Source: Dermacentor variabilis | Lineage: Eukaryota; Arthropoda; Arachnida; Ixodida; Ixodidae | Direction of reading: 5' to 3' | Length of the DNA stretch: 64,000 nucleotides | NCBI RefSeq assembly: GCF_050947875.1 | Contig: NC_134570.1 | Coordinates: forward strand, 203,559,750 to 203,623,749 | In this document: positions 33,564 through 44,175 of the stretch, in pieces | How positions within the stretch are numbered: the stretch's first letter is position 1 | Layout: every line of letters starts with the position of its first letter | Program-made: the position numbers and the translations under genes | The notes under the pieces: generated by a model | The model's database searches: none | What the model was told of the DNA's origin: nothing | The model's input: only the letters and a program-made list of their open reading frames with translations

Positions 33564-35639
33564 TTGCCGTACCAACTCGCTAAACTGTCCATCTTTTTGC
33601 ATAAGTTCCACCAAGGTCAGATTTAGTAAAAATGGCGAAATAATTATGAGCGAAGTGCTTGTCATGTAAACTGTGTATGTTACAGAGGATTAGGATTAGG
33701 ATTAGGATTACAGAGATTAGATGTTACAGAGGACAGATGTTACAAACTGTTACAGAGGATTTACATCCTCTGCAAAAAGAAATCATCAAGAAAGTGCTTT
33801 AAAGCGTTATGTGGGGGCAAGGTTTCAAGCAGGTGAGTCATGGGCGGGAAATGTTTCGATGTATACGATACGTACTTTGATTTAAGGCAAGTGCTTCATC
33901 CAACTATACTCGAAAGACACGGCTTCGCTGGAATTCACCTGAAATTCTGCAAGGTCACACAAGCATGCTGACTTTCTATCGTGTGAGTGAAATACCAGCG
34001 GGTACGATGCAACGGCAACGTCCTTGCTGCGTCATGGAGTGCCAGAGCCTGTGGAAAAAAGAAAGTCTGACGTCTTTCCGAAAGAGCAAGTTCACGATAC
34101 GTAAGCGTGGGAACTCAACATGGGACGAAAGGATCGGCAGGCTTCGACTCTTCAGTGTTGTTCATCGAAAACCACCTAGCTACGAGTTGGAGCACTCGCA
34201 CAGTGCTAGGCAAGCACCTTTTCGGCGCGGCGCTCATGTGGCTTCGGATTGCTTTGGAGCAGCCGACACAATCTCGCACTTCTTGACGTCACAGGTATAC
34301 ATGCCATGCCAAAATGGCGGTTCGTGTCGGTGGAAGGGGCTTCAAGTTGAAATTTCGGGTTAAAGGAGCCCGAAGCACTTTTCTAACTAATCATGGAATG
34401 TCCGCACTATTAAAGGGCATTGCCTCACGAATCTCATGGCGCAAGAATGTTTCCAATCCTTTAACTACAAGTGGAGTTATCCCACCGATATCCGGCTTTC
34501 TCTCTTCGTCCCCGCTAGCGCGCCGGAAGCTGCAGCGCAGATGCCAAGAGGCCAAAGCCCTGCCGTAAAGTTGAGTGTCGCTGCCGTGAAATTCCTACGG
34601 GCTCGTAGCGCCACCCCATGGCGTCCGTGGTAGACTATATATACGCTACGCAGCACGCCGCTGCTATATCGGAGTCACGCGCAGTAGACGCTGGCCGCGC
34701 AAATGTGAAATTATTAAGCCGTAAGCCTTTAGTGGCTCATGAGTGTCCGTGCGCAGTCCGTGGTAGACGCAAGAAAGCGGTGATCACCGGCGAGGGGAGC
34801 AAGGAGAGGAGGCGCCATGCTAGTAGCGCTGTGCGAGTGGGCGCGTGGGAGAGCGCGGACATGCGCGTGGGGGTGCGCGCACAGAACAGTTCAGAAAACA
34901 GCGACAGAGGCAGTCATAGATAGGCTTTCGCCTATCGCAGTTTAGCTCAGCAAAGTGCCCATAGATTTTTTTCGGTCTATCTTAACGAGCTTTTTTATTA
35001 TTGTTCCTCGAATAGCTCATTTCTTACACCAGGAAAATAGCCTAGGGAAGGGTCCACGTTTTTAGACTGCATTACCTGAGGATCGTCGCCCCCCCCATAA
35101 CCAAATGATGCCTAAATATACTCATTGCAACAAAGACAGGTTATCAAGAGCACTATTTTTTTAATGACTGAAACAGCAGCCTAGTCGGCGAGCCGACCCT
35201 GGATAGAGTGTCAACGAATAGGGCTTATCCCTGAGACAGTATAATGCGCGGCCACGTGGCGGGGTCTTGCTTCTTCACTGGCAGGCAAGTAACCGCTTCA
35301 CTGGCAAGCAAGAGCACCAAGCCGTCTTCAGATCACTCGAAGTCGTTCGTCGGCACATATGTGCCGATCTGAGCTCCAATAAGTACGCTTTCCGCCACCG
35401 TATACAAAAACCATCGGCCATAGCAGCCGGTACTTCCAGCGTCGTGAGAGACGCATGCCAGCGCCAGAAATTTCGTGCTGTAGCAGCTGTGGAGGAAGGG
35501 TCGTCAACTTTCTTCCGACAAGGAAGTGCGCTGGTGACAGTGGTTCTGGCTCTTGAGCATCATCCTATATGAAAGTCAAAGAGCGAGAATTGATCACGGC
35601 CTCCACCTCATAAAGAACGGTGGTCAGTTTGAGCATTCT
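33564..35639. other. Unassigned sequence
   Basis: Contains (GGATTA)x4 near 33690, GC-rich material at 34590-34910 and many short open frames on both strands. I recognise no gene. Confidence 0.35.
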
Positions 35640-36820
35640 AACCAATTCCCAATACCTTTGTGGATGCAGCATGTCCAGCATAAGCATTCGTTCTTTCCAC
35701 ATTGCCGTTCTCTAAGAAGTTGACGAGATCGCGGTCGTTCGACATCAACTTACGTAGCCGCATCCCTGCTTGAGGCAAAATATATTTTGATTCCTGGCAC
35801 AAGACTTTACCCTTGTCATGCCTCTCAACGTCAGTTACCAGGTCGTCCACGTAAAGACGCTTGCGCAGGATACCCGCAGTCTCAACATACTGTTCCGGCA
35901 GGCCTTCAAGATGATGTTGCAACGTTGCAGCCAAGAGAAACGGCCTCGACGTGACACCAAATGGCACGCGGGTCATCCGATAGGTCACCACAGCTGGAAG
36001 TTCTTCCCCTTTCTTTGGCGTCATAGCGTACCAGAGGAACTGCACAGCGTTCTGATCGCCCTCAGATAGGGATATTTGGAGAAATTCCTTTTCAATATCC
36101 GCAACGATGGCAATGTTACAAGTGCGGAAATTTATCAACAGATCAATGAGCTCTGCGTTCAGGTTTGGGCCACTTTCCAAAACATTGTTCAGTGAGAGGC
36201 GATTTTTGGAACTTGATGATGCATCGAATACTACCCTTAGTTTTGTTGTCTGGCTTTCGTGACGAAAAACTGTTTGATGTGGCATATAGTACACCAGACC
36301 TTCCGACGTGCCGCAGTCCTTGCTGGCTGGCTCTGCATAGCGCTTTTCCATGTAGTCTCTTATGCAGGCGTCGTATTTCCTTATCAACGAATCTCCTTTC
36401 AAGAGGTTCGTTGCTTTAAGACGCCTTGCGGCACACTCGTAGTTGTCGCCAAGCTCGTAAACCATCGACATCCAAGGGAACGATACCTTATAGCGGCCAT
36501 TCTGAAAGTTGACGGTTTTTTATAGTGCTGAAGGGCCGCGCCTTCGTGACGAACTGGCTCATGTTCTTTGATACCGATGTGCTCGAGCTCCCAGAAAGAC
36601 TTTAGCTGTGCTGATATTTCCATGTAAATTTGTTCACTCACTCCTATCCGCATCACGCCAGCAGCCGAGGAGCAGACTCCTGTTGACTTCCTTGTGCCGA
36701 CCTGGACCTGGACTGTCCATCCGAATACAGTCTCCACTGCCATCGAATTGGAGCTTTGACGCTAAGTGGATCCCGTGACAATTTCTCAGTAGTGATCAGC
36801 GCCTATCAACAGGTCAATAT

Positions 36821-37217
36821 TGTCACGTGGTGGTGACGTTGAAAAACACAGTAGCAATACTGCGAAAGACAAAACTAACTTTTATTTGGCGAACCTGTGC
36901 CCACAAAAAGAGGCTACACTTAGAGGTCGGCGATCGAAGAAAATCAGATCAGCGGGTCAAGCGCGTCGGCTTTTATACAGCAGTCGTCGAATGTTCCAGA
37001 CTAATCGTTGGGACCCGCGTGCCTTCCCCAAAGTTCTACACCATTCGCGTCAGGCGATGAAATCAGATAACATAAGGTTCGGCGACAACAGACAGCGCAT
37101 AGAAGCATCGATAACTTTCCAGAAACTTCGGATAAATGCAGGCGCGTCAAGTGCTGTGCGATAAGATTTGTTAGGCGACGAAACGTGGTCGCCCGATAAA
37201 GATAAGTACACGTGTCA
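36821..37217 (-). repeat. 3' LTR of the deleted Gypsy copy
   Basis: Starts TGTCACGTGG and ends CACGTGTCA like the LTRs at 14377 and 19901, with TATA (minus strand TATAAAAGC) and AATAAA preserved, but clearly more diverged from them. Confidence 0.88.
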
Positions 37218-37230
37218 TTACCCCCCTCTT

Positions 37231-38358
37231 AAAAAGCATCGACCCGATGCTGCAAACAAACGAAAGTAATAAACAAAAGCACTCGTAGCAAAGTAAACAA
37301 CAAAAATAAGGAAGTTCGTCAGCGTCCGTAAAAGGGTTTAAGGCGCACCACGTGGACCACTTCAGATCGTGCGCGACGCCGCTGTGAATGCGAAATGCCG
37401 TCTGGCACGACCTCATAGTCCAGAGCGCCAATACGTCGGATGACCTTGTAGGGTCCGAAATAGCGCCGCAATAGTTTCTCACTGAGTCCTCGTCGGCGTA
37501 TCGGGGTCCAGACCCAAACAGGGTCGCCGGGCTGGTACTCGACGAAGCGTCGTCGCAGGTTGTAGTGTCGGCTGTTGGTACGCTGCTGGTTCTTGATCCG
37601 TAGGCGGGCGAGCTGTCAAGCTTCTTCGGTACGCTGGAGATAGCTAGCGACATCAAGATTTTCCTCGTCAGTGACGTGCGGCAGCATGGCGTGGAGCGTC
37701 GTCGTCGGGTTCCTGCCGTAAACCAGCTTAAATGGCGTGATCTGTGTTGTTGCACCGCCGTGGTGTAAGCGAATGTTACGTACGGCAGGACCGCATCCCA
37801 CGTCTTGTGCTCGACGTCGACGTACATAGCTAGTATGTCGGCGAGGGTCTTGTTCAGGCGCTCCGTGAGACCATTCGCCTGCGCATGGTTGGCAGTTGTC
37901 CTCCTGTGACATGTCTGGCTGTATTGCAGAATGGCTTGCGTGAGCTCTGCTGCGAAAGCCGTTCCTCTGTCGGTGATGAGGACTTCTGGAGCACCATGTC
38001 GCAGCAGGATGTTCTCGACGAAAAATTTCGCCACTTCGGCTGCGCTGCCTTCCGGTAGAGCTTTAGTTTCAGCGAAGCGGGTAAGATAGTCCGTCGCCAC
38101 GACGATCAACTTATTTCCGGAAGTTGATGTCGAAAACGGTCCCAACAAGTCCATCCCGATCTGCTGAATGGTCGGTAAGGAAGCTTGATCGGCTGTAGTA
38201 ATTCCGCTGGCTTTGTCGGTGGTGTCTTGCGTCGCTGACAGTCTCGGCATGTCTTGACGTAACGGGCGACATCGGCAGTTAGGTGCGGCTAGTAGTACCT
38301 TTCTTGTATCCTCGATAGCGTGCGGGAGAAACCGAGGTGCCCAGCGGTCGGATCGTCA
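37231..38358 (-). pseudogene. Gypsy integrase remnant
   Basis: The frame ending 37171 and beginning near 38250 includes GMDLLGPF, the ITDRGTAF Asp and NGLTERLNKTL Glu of the DDE core, so all three catalytic residues remain. A frameshift after FAYTTAV moves the end of the core (ITPFKLVYGRNP) into another frame at 37912-37616. The zinc-finger start (AGHLGFSRTL..I.ERYY) survives at 38289-38357, next to the deletion junction. Integrase joins element DNA to the host chromosome; this copy is truncated and frame-broken. Confidence 0.82.
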
Positions 38359-38624
38359 TCGTAAGTACACGTGTCAATATTTTCACTTTCGCCGCCCTGC
38401 GAGGCGTCTGCGACTTCGAAGTGAAGTATTGAGAGTGGAAGTAGAACGGAATTTGATGGTGTAGCCGTGATATCTGCACAGATGAAAGGAACTTCCAGCG
38501 CTTCCACTCGCACCCCTCTTCCGCAGTACTGGCTTCTGAGCCTGTGTCGACTACATGACGCGTTTTTGTGCGTGCTATACCTGACTGGTCACCAAAGACA
38601 CAGATTTTAAGCTCCCCTTCCCCG

Positions 38625-39858
38625 TGATAATGATGATGATGATCATCATCATCATCATCAGCCTGGTTACGCTCACTGCAGAGTAAAGGCCTCTCCCATA
38701 CTTCTCCAACTAACCCGGTCACCTGCTAATTGTGGCCATGTTGTCACGGCAAACTTCTTAATCTCATCCGCCCACCTAACTTTCTGCGGTCCCCAGCTAC
38801 GCTTCCATTCCCTTGGAATCCAGTCCGTAACCCTTAATGAACATCGGTTATCTTCTCTCCTCATTACATGTCCTGCCCATGCCCATTTCTTTTCCTTATT
38901 TCAACTAAGATGTCATTAACTCGCGTTTGTTCCCTCACCCAATCTGTTCTCTTCTTATCCCTCAATGTTGCACCCAACATTCTTCTTTCCATAGCTCGTT
39001 GCGTCGTCCTCAGTTTAAGCAGAACCCTTTTCGTAAGCCTCCAGGTTTCTGCCCCGTAGATGAGTATTGCTAAGACACAGCTGTTATAAACTTTTCTCTT
39101 AAGGGATAAGGACAACCTGCTGTTCATGATCTGAGAATGCCTGCCAAACAGACCCCAGCCCATTCTTATTCTTCTGATTATTTCCGTCTCATGTTAAGGA
39201 TCCGCGGTTACTACCTGCCCTAAGTAGATGTATTCGCTTACCACTTCCAGTGCCTCGCTACCTATCGTAAACTGCTGTTCTCTTCCGAGACTGTTAAACA
39301 TTACTTTAGTTTTCTGCAGATTATTCTTTAGACCCACCCTTATGCTTTGCCTCTCCAGGTCAGTGAACATGCATTGCAATTGGTAATTGCAATGCAAGGC
39401 AATGCAATGCAAGGCAATATCACCAGTGAATCGCAAGTTGCTAAGGTATTTTCCATTAACTCTTATCGCCAATTCTTTCCAATCCAGGTCTCTGAATACC
39501 TCCTGTAAACACGCTGTGAATAGCATTGGAGTGGTCGTATCTCCCTGCCTGACGCCTTTCTTTATTGGGATTTTGTTGATTTCTTTATGGAGAACTACGG
39601 TGGCTGTGGAGCCGCTATAGATATCTTTCAGTATTTTTACATACGGCTCGTCTACACTCTGATTCCGTAATGCCTCCACGAATGCTGAGGTTTCGACTGA
39701 ATGAAACGCTTTCTCGTAATCAATGAAAGCTATATATAAGGGTTGGTTATATTCCGCACATTTCTGTATCACCTGAATAATAGTGTGAATATGGTCTATT
39801 GTTGAGTAGCCTTTACGGAATCCTGCCTCGTCCTTTGGTTGACAGAAGTCTAAGGAAT
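38625..39858 (-). pseudogene. RTE-like LINE, 5'-truncated, minus strand
   Basis: Same family as 14341-21945 and 56943-58972. Coding pieces: 39772-39194 (IAFIDYEKAFHSVE, GVRQGDTTTP; the catalytic region reads LRFTGD, so the FADD motif is lost), 39163-38864 (thumb, RTTQRAMERR) and 38864-38673 (RREDNRCSLRVTDW). The 3' end is a TGATGA-type tandem tail, partly palindromic with ATCATC, at 38625-38660. The upstream RT fingers and endonuclease are missing. Confidence 0.82.
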
Positions 39859-39954
39859 AGATAGACGGGGTGTCCCAAAGAGAAAAGCAGAGAATAACGT
39901 GCTTTCCGCTGCATTTAGAACAGTACGTATTGAGTGAAGGGCGGCCCGTCCAGA

Positions 39955-40515
39955 TTCAAAGGAAGCATTAAGAGTCAAAGTTTGTTTACCCGTTTTGGAC
40001 CACCGGATTTCGGAGCTGACTAGGCGGTTCACGGAGAATAATGATGTACTCTGCGGAGTTAGCGCCCTCCACGAGCGGAGTGAGAATTTTATGGACATCT
40101 GTTTGCTCAAGCCTTCTGCCGAGCACTATGCATGCGACTTCGAAAGCGTTGAAGTAGACTGGAAGCTGGTAACGAAACCTCTTCAGTGCATCGAAGCCGA
40201 AAGTAAGTGCAAGATAGAGACACTGCTGCAATTGGTAACTGTCTTGGGAGAATATAAAGTAGCCTTCCACGAACTGCGCAAGCTAGGTGTTATCGCCGTG
40301 ACGATACCAGCATCGTTATCTTGTGAGCGCACGTTTTTGCACCTTTGAAGAGCGAAGACAGCTTCGCAGCAAGACGACGAATAATCATCTGAGTGATCAA
40401 GCTGTGCTTGTGGTGGAACGATCTTTTGCCAAAAAGATATTCAGCCTGTCCTCGACATGTTTGATGCTGCGCACAGTAATCGACGTATACGTCTGCACTA
40501 GTATGCCGGTATAAT
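39955..40515 (+). pseudogene. hAT-family transposase remnant (C-terminal dimerisation region)
   Basis: The frame through 40348 has RVKVCLPVLDHRISEL, ELTRRFTENNDVL, LVTVLGEYKVAFHELRK and IPASLSCERTF, the conserved end of hAT transposases and of the related ZMYM1-like proteins (the C..RTFS dimerisation block). A frameshift near 40330-40345 continues it in another frame as NNHLSDQAVLVVERSFA. The N-terminal BED finger and the catalytic core are absent, so this is a fragment. hAT transposases excise and insert DNA transposons using this region to oligomerise. Confidence 0.7.
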
Positions 40516-41397
40516 GATACCCCATCATACTTTTGCGGCGCTTTCGTGGGAAAAATATGCGGTACGGGCGTAGGACCGATACCTATACCGGTATGAGAAC
40601 ATCCGCTTCACCATCGAATAAATCCCGGCTGTGTTTTGTCTTATACTGTCACAGCACAGGTATTGTCATCTGTGGTTGTGACGAAACCTTCCTCTGTCTC
40701 TGACATCGCTTTGAAAGAGACTCCATATAAGGTGCTGTGCGAGGCCATGTCGGTGGCCTAGCTTGTGTAGTGAACAGTGTATAGTCGGAGGGCTGTTATT
40801 TGCGTTTGTGAAACCTGCTGTAGTGCATGATCAAATGCGACACTGACTGAAATGCCTATTTCGTGCTCTATTTTTGCACTTCTCTTCTATTTGTTTTTAT
40901 ATTCTTTTCCCGCACACGTTCTTGTTATTCTTTTTCCCATTTCCAGCGTTCAAAATCAGCAGCCGGGGCCACAAGAGTGTATCAATTTTTTTTGTAATCT
41001 AGTGCGTCTTTAACAAGGTTGGAATGTATATGCACGTTGCTTAGAAGTGTTAGTTCTCTCCTGTTGTGAAATATATTTTTAAAGCTATATTGCGATCTAT
41101 TTAACTGATGTTATTTTGTTGCTGCTGGGTACATGTTTCTTTTGTCTTTATTAAATACTGCTTTTTATGTATGTGCTTACCATGTAGTATATAAATTTCA
41201 TTTTCTCAGCAGAAGCACTGCTATGTAAATATGCTAAGCTTTAAATTGTATCTTACTGCGACGCTGGAATAACTTATTCACACTGATGTGTTTAGAAGGC
41301 CTTCAGTGCAGTTAAAAATAGTCAAAACACAACGCATAAGTTCCCCGCCTTCCTGCCCCACCGAAGGAACTGACTTGTTGTGGGTGACACCTCCCCT
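40516..41397. other. AT-rich unassigned sequence
   Basis: T-rich, with no ORF or repeat that I recognise. Confidence 0.4.
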
Positions 41398-41411
41398 CCC
41401 CCCCCCCCCCC
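41398..41411. other. Poly-C tract (G-run on minus strand)
   Basis: Fourteen C residues, preceded by CTCCCCTCC. It lies just upstream of the CRE-type site. The minus strand is G-rich enough to consider a quadruplex. Confidence 0.7.
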
Positions 41412-41430
41412 GCGTGATAACTTGGTGCGC

Positions 41431-41510
41431 TGACGTCATCGTGGCTGCTATGTTAGGCTACTAGCACGGTGAAAGGCTGCATTCATGACGTCGCTTGAAA
41501 AACTATATAT
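41431..41510 (+). promoter_or_regulatory. Putative promoter of the IER-like gene: two CRE-type sites and TATA
   Basis: A palindromic TGACGTCA at 41431-41438, a second TGACGTCG at 41486-41493 and TATATAT at 41504-41510, about 220 bases before the ATG. CRE sites bind CREB/ATF factors and are common in immediate-early promoters. Function is inferred from sequence and position only. Confidence 0.5.
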
Positions 41511-41727
41511 TTTCGGCAACAAGTACTTCGTTCGCGACAGGTTCGGGTCATATGGGAAGAAATTAGATCGTCTCGATAAGAAGAAAGAAAGAAATATACA
41601 GGCTTCAAGCTCATGCCATTCAGAGAACAGCTTGCTACAGCGATAATGTTGGCGTAATTTCCGTTCAGCGCCCACCTGCTTCTGTTCCTTGTCATCCTCC
41701 CCAGCCGCATTCCTTGTTTTTCTAGCA

Positions 41728-42378
41728 ATGGCGCGGTGGCTTGACGCCGAAGAACTGCTCTGCGTCTCTCTCGCCAAGCTAGAGGCCGTCGGGAGGTCGC
41801 ATCGGCAGCTGAACTGGCACCGGTACCTCCTTATCAACATAATGACACGAAAAGCAGAGGCGGCAGTGCAAGAAGGCCGCAACCTTCTCGCACACGACTT
41901 TCGGTGTGGGAATCCAGAGAATTACCGCGACGAGCCTAAAGCCGACGCCACCATCGACATGGAACCGCAAGAAGACGGACGACGGGCGGAGTACTCGCAA
42001 GCACTGATGGCCGAAGGCGCGAGCGAGCGAGGCAGTGCGTGGGTTTCCGATTCTCGCCCCCTTGGAGACGATGTCCCCAGCATCACCGGTTCCGGAGCCA
42101 CCGTCGCATCCCGGGACGCTCCTGGAAGCGTTCACCAGGCTTCGCTGTGTGACACTGAGGCGCTCGACGGAGACATGAAACCTGCAGAAGCTGGTGCAAC
42201 TAGTTCAGCTTTAGTTGCCTACGAGGGCCTGCGCCCTAAACGAGGCGAAGGGGCAGACGCTTTTCACCGTCCTGGTGCACTCGCCGCCGGAAGACCGGAA
42301 CCTGGCGCCGGCGCTTCGTCAGAGAATGCTGAACAAAGCATCCGCCGGGCCTCGCTGAACAGCGATGACGCCCTGTAG
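41728..42378 (+). CDS. Immediate-early response (IER2/IER5)-like protein, single exon
   Basis: Starting at ATG 41728 (the frame is open to 41689 but has no earlier ATG), 216 residues. Residues 5-43 match the N-terminal domain shared by IER2 and IER5 without gaps: A at 6, SL at 13-14, K at 16, H at 30, LL at 33-34, R at 40 and A at 42 fall at the same spacing. The rest is Ala/Glu/Ser-rich and probably disordered. IER family genes are intronless, induced quickly by growth or stress signals, and IER5 has been linked to PP2A and heat-shock factor control; whether this holds here is inference. Two CRE-type sites and a TATA lie upstream and AATAAA at about 42655 follows. The similarity is short, so an unrelated protein remains possible. 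Confidence 0.5.
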   Translation: MARWLDAEELLCVSLAKLEAVGRSHRQLNWHRYLLINIMTRKAEAAVQEGRNLLAHDFRCGNPENYRDEPKADATIDMEPQEDGRRAEYSQALMAEGASERGSAWVSDSRPLGDDVPSITGSGATVASRDAPGSVHQASLCDTEALDGDMKPAEAGATSSALVAYEGLRPKRGEGADAFHRPGALAAGRPEPGAGASSENAEQSIRRASLNSDDAL

Positions 42379-42654
42379 CACTGTGAGTACAAAGACTTTA
42401 TGACGTTCGCGATGGAGCGGGAGCGCTCGACGTCGCATTACTGGCGTGCGCGTGCTGGTCATGGAGAACAGCCTCAAACGGGTTAATGATTGGGTGGGTT
42501 GGTTTTAGACAGCCAGCTTTAGACTGTTCTAGTTTTAGGCAGCCTCAAACGTGCTGCTGGTGTTCAACGAAGTTCGTTCGTGAGGGGCCAGGAGCCTGCT
42601 GTTTCCGTTGGGTCGGATGCGCTGGAAATCGGTGAAGATCCGGCGCACTTTGGC

Positions 42655-42660
42655 AATAAA
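42655..42660 (+). terminator. AATAAA polyadenylation signal
   Basis: AATAAA in 'ggcaataaacgg', about 280 bases after the stop of the IER-like ORF; a plausible transcript end. Confidence 0.4.
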
Positions 42661-42679
42661 CGGTTCCCTTCATAAAAAC

Positions 42680-44059
42680 GCTGTCGACAAGCCAGTTATG
42701 CGACGCGTTCGATGAGTTGAATCTTCAAAAGCACCACGAGGAAAGCGCGTCCGGAAGCGGCGATGGCGGCGCCGGCAGATCCAGAAATTTTGGGGCTAGA
42801 GCGAAGAATTCGCCTCTGGATATGCCAAGCAAGACCGACTCTTCTCGGAACAGTTCAGCACTGCAGAAACGCTCAGGTCGCGACGAATCGTGCCAAATCG
42901 AAGACAGCTCGGTGCTGTGCGACGGTGTGTTTCCTTTTGTGCCATGCAAGACACCATGTGTGTATCCTCCATTCTGCCAAAGCTTACCACCAACTTGGTT
43001 TGTTTTCGCAATGATCGCAACGATCTTAAAGCATTTTCGCTGCCAAATCTTAAAATAATAATGCGCGGTTCTCCTCCATACTGACTGTTTCGCCCTTTTC
43101 TCTTTTGGCTTGGTAGCGTGTTTACACGAGGGCGTTTACGAATTAAGCAAACGTGTTTGTCATCTTATGAAATATCGCGGGCTCAGCTGCTGTTGAAAAA
43201 AAATAAAAACCATTTCCGCCCCTCTCGAATTAAAATAAGATAGCGTTGCTTAGAATAAAGGAATTTTCGTGCGTGCGGACACGCATGGTTGCGAAGCCGT
43301 GGCGAACTTCTTAGAGGACGCATATTGTTGTAGGACGTAACAAAAAATTAAGACATTCCATTTGAAATTTTGATTGATTCATAATGATTTACGCTGCCTG
43401 CGTGAAGGTGGCGACTATCGGAGTCGAAACGCTCAAGACGCTTCCAGGACCACCAGTGGTCCTCCTGAACAGCCAACGAGGTCCGGCAAGAAACTCAAGG
43501 ATTGGTCTCTTGGCGTCAAGAGGCCCTGCTCACAGCAGAATTTGGCAGAGATGCAAGCTGGGAAACGCCGCCGGTTTCGTCGGAAGGCGACTTGCTTAAG
43601 AAGATGAGCTCGGCGTGCTTCACACCGTTGGAAGGCTACGGCGTGGGAAGACATATAGGCGTCGCTATAAAGGCAAAACCAGTGAATGAACAAGCCACTG
43701 ATGGTAAACATAGTTCAGGATGGCGCACGAAGTGCACTCAATTCCATTGATTTAACGTATTTATTGACAAATATTTACTGTACTTTCGCGCAACAGCATT
43801 AGTAGTCTGCGGACGCTATGCATAGGATGGCCGTCATAACATTGTCGTGCGCTCTGTCGGCGCATCCCACGTAATACGGCTGCGACTCCTAGCGGTTGGC
43901 TTGAGCCAAGTGGTATATGTTGCTAGTTAGAAATTTTGCAGTACAGACGGAGGCTTCTTTCACATAGTGTACTTTACTCAATGGTTGGAACGCAAACAAT
44001 GGATGCGTGTTTTCTTGCGCCACCTAGCGAAAAGCAAAGGAAGCCATGATTAGTAAGAT
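42680..44059. other. Unassigned sequence
   Basis: Several overlapping open frames of 60-115 codons at 42717-43058 and 43374-43750 on both strands. None has a motif I recognise and no promoter or splice pattern is clear. A small host gene cannot be excluded. Confidence 0.3.
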
Positions 44060-44175
44060 ATTGATGAGGACTAGTTGGTTCATACGTACAACTGAGGTTA
44101 AACAGCGCGAAAAAGACGAGGACACAAGGAAACGAATATCACGGACAAGCGCTACGAGACAAGCGCTTGGCTGTG
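44060..44175 (+). repeat. Dispersed repeat fragment ('ctagttggttcata' family)
   Basis: 'gactagttggttcata...aaagacgaggacacaagg...ggacaagcgct' fits a repeat whose relatives are at 30957-31110 and 59615-59640. Confidence 0.4.

Larger units (their letters stand above)
36821..38376 (-). mobile_element. Internally deleted Ty3/Gypsy copy, same family as 14377-20317
   Basis: 3' LTR 36821-37217 (397 bp), polypurine tract 37218-37230, part of integrase up to about 38358, and then only the last 15 bases of the 5' LTR (38362-38376). ATAT duplications at 36817-36820 and 38377-38380 flank it. Everything from the 5' LTR interior through gag, protease, RT and RNase H is deleted. Confidence 0.9.
35640..38624 (-). 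pseudogene. Bel/Pao retrotransposon pol remnant, split by a Gypsy copy
   Basis: Two parts, 38377-38624 and 35640-36816, join across the Gypsy insertion. The upstream part (minus strand) has a retropepsin-like VVDTGSEAS. The sequence resumes as IDLLIGADHY, a conserved Bel/Pao protease C-terminal block, with a TGA where Trp is usual, then VETVFGWTVQ and FWELEHIGI. The RT follows in a 277-codon frame, 36471-35638: LRVVFDASSSS, VADIEKEFLQI, RVPFG, FLLAATLQHHL and the catalytic LYVDDL. The copy is truncated after STKVLGIG, so RNase H and integrase are gone. LTRs were not found. These enzymes process and copy the element's RNA. Confidence 0.85.

Noticed and set aside
33690..33715. (GGATTA)n as telomeric repeat
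   Set aside because: Only four units, and the period is six (TTAGGA), not the arthropod TTAGG pentamer.
41448..41882. 144-codon minus-strand ORF opposite the IER-like gene
   Set aside because: It is antisense to the promoter and coding start and has no motif.
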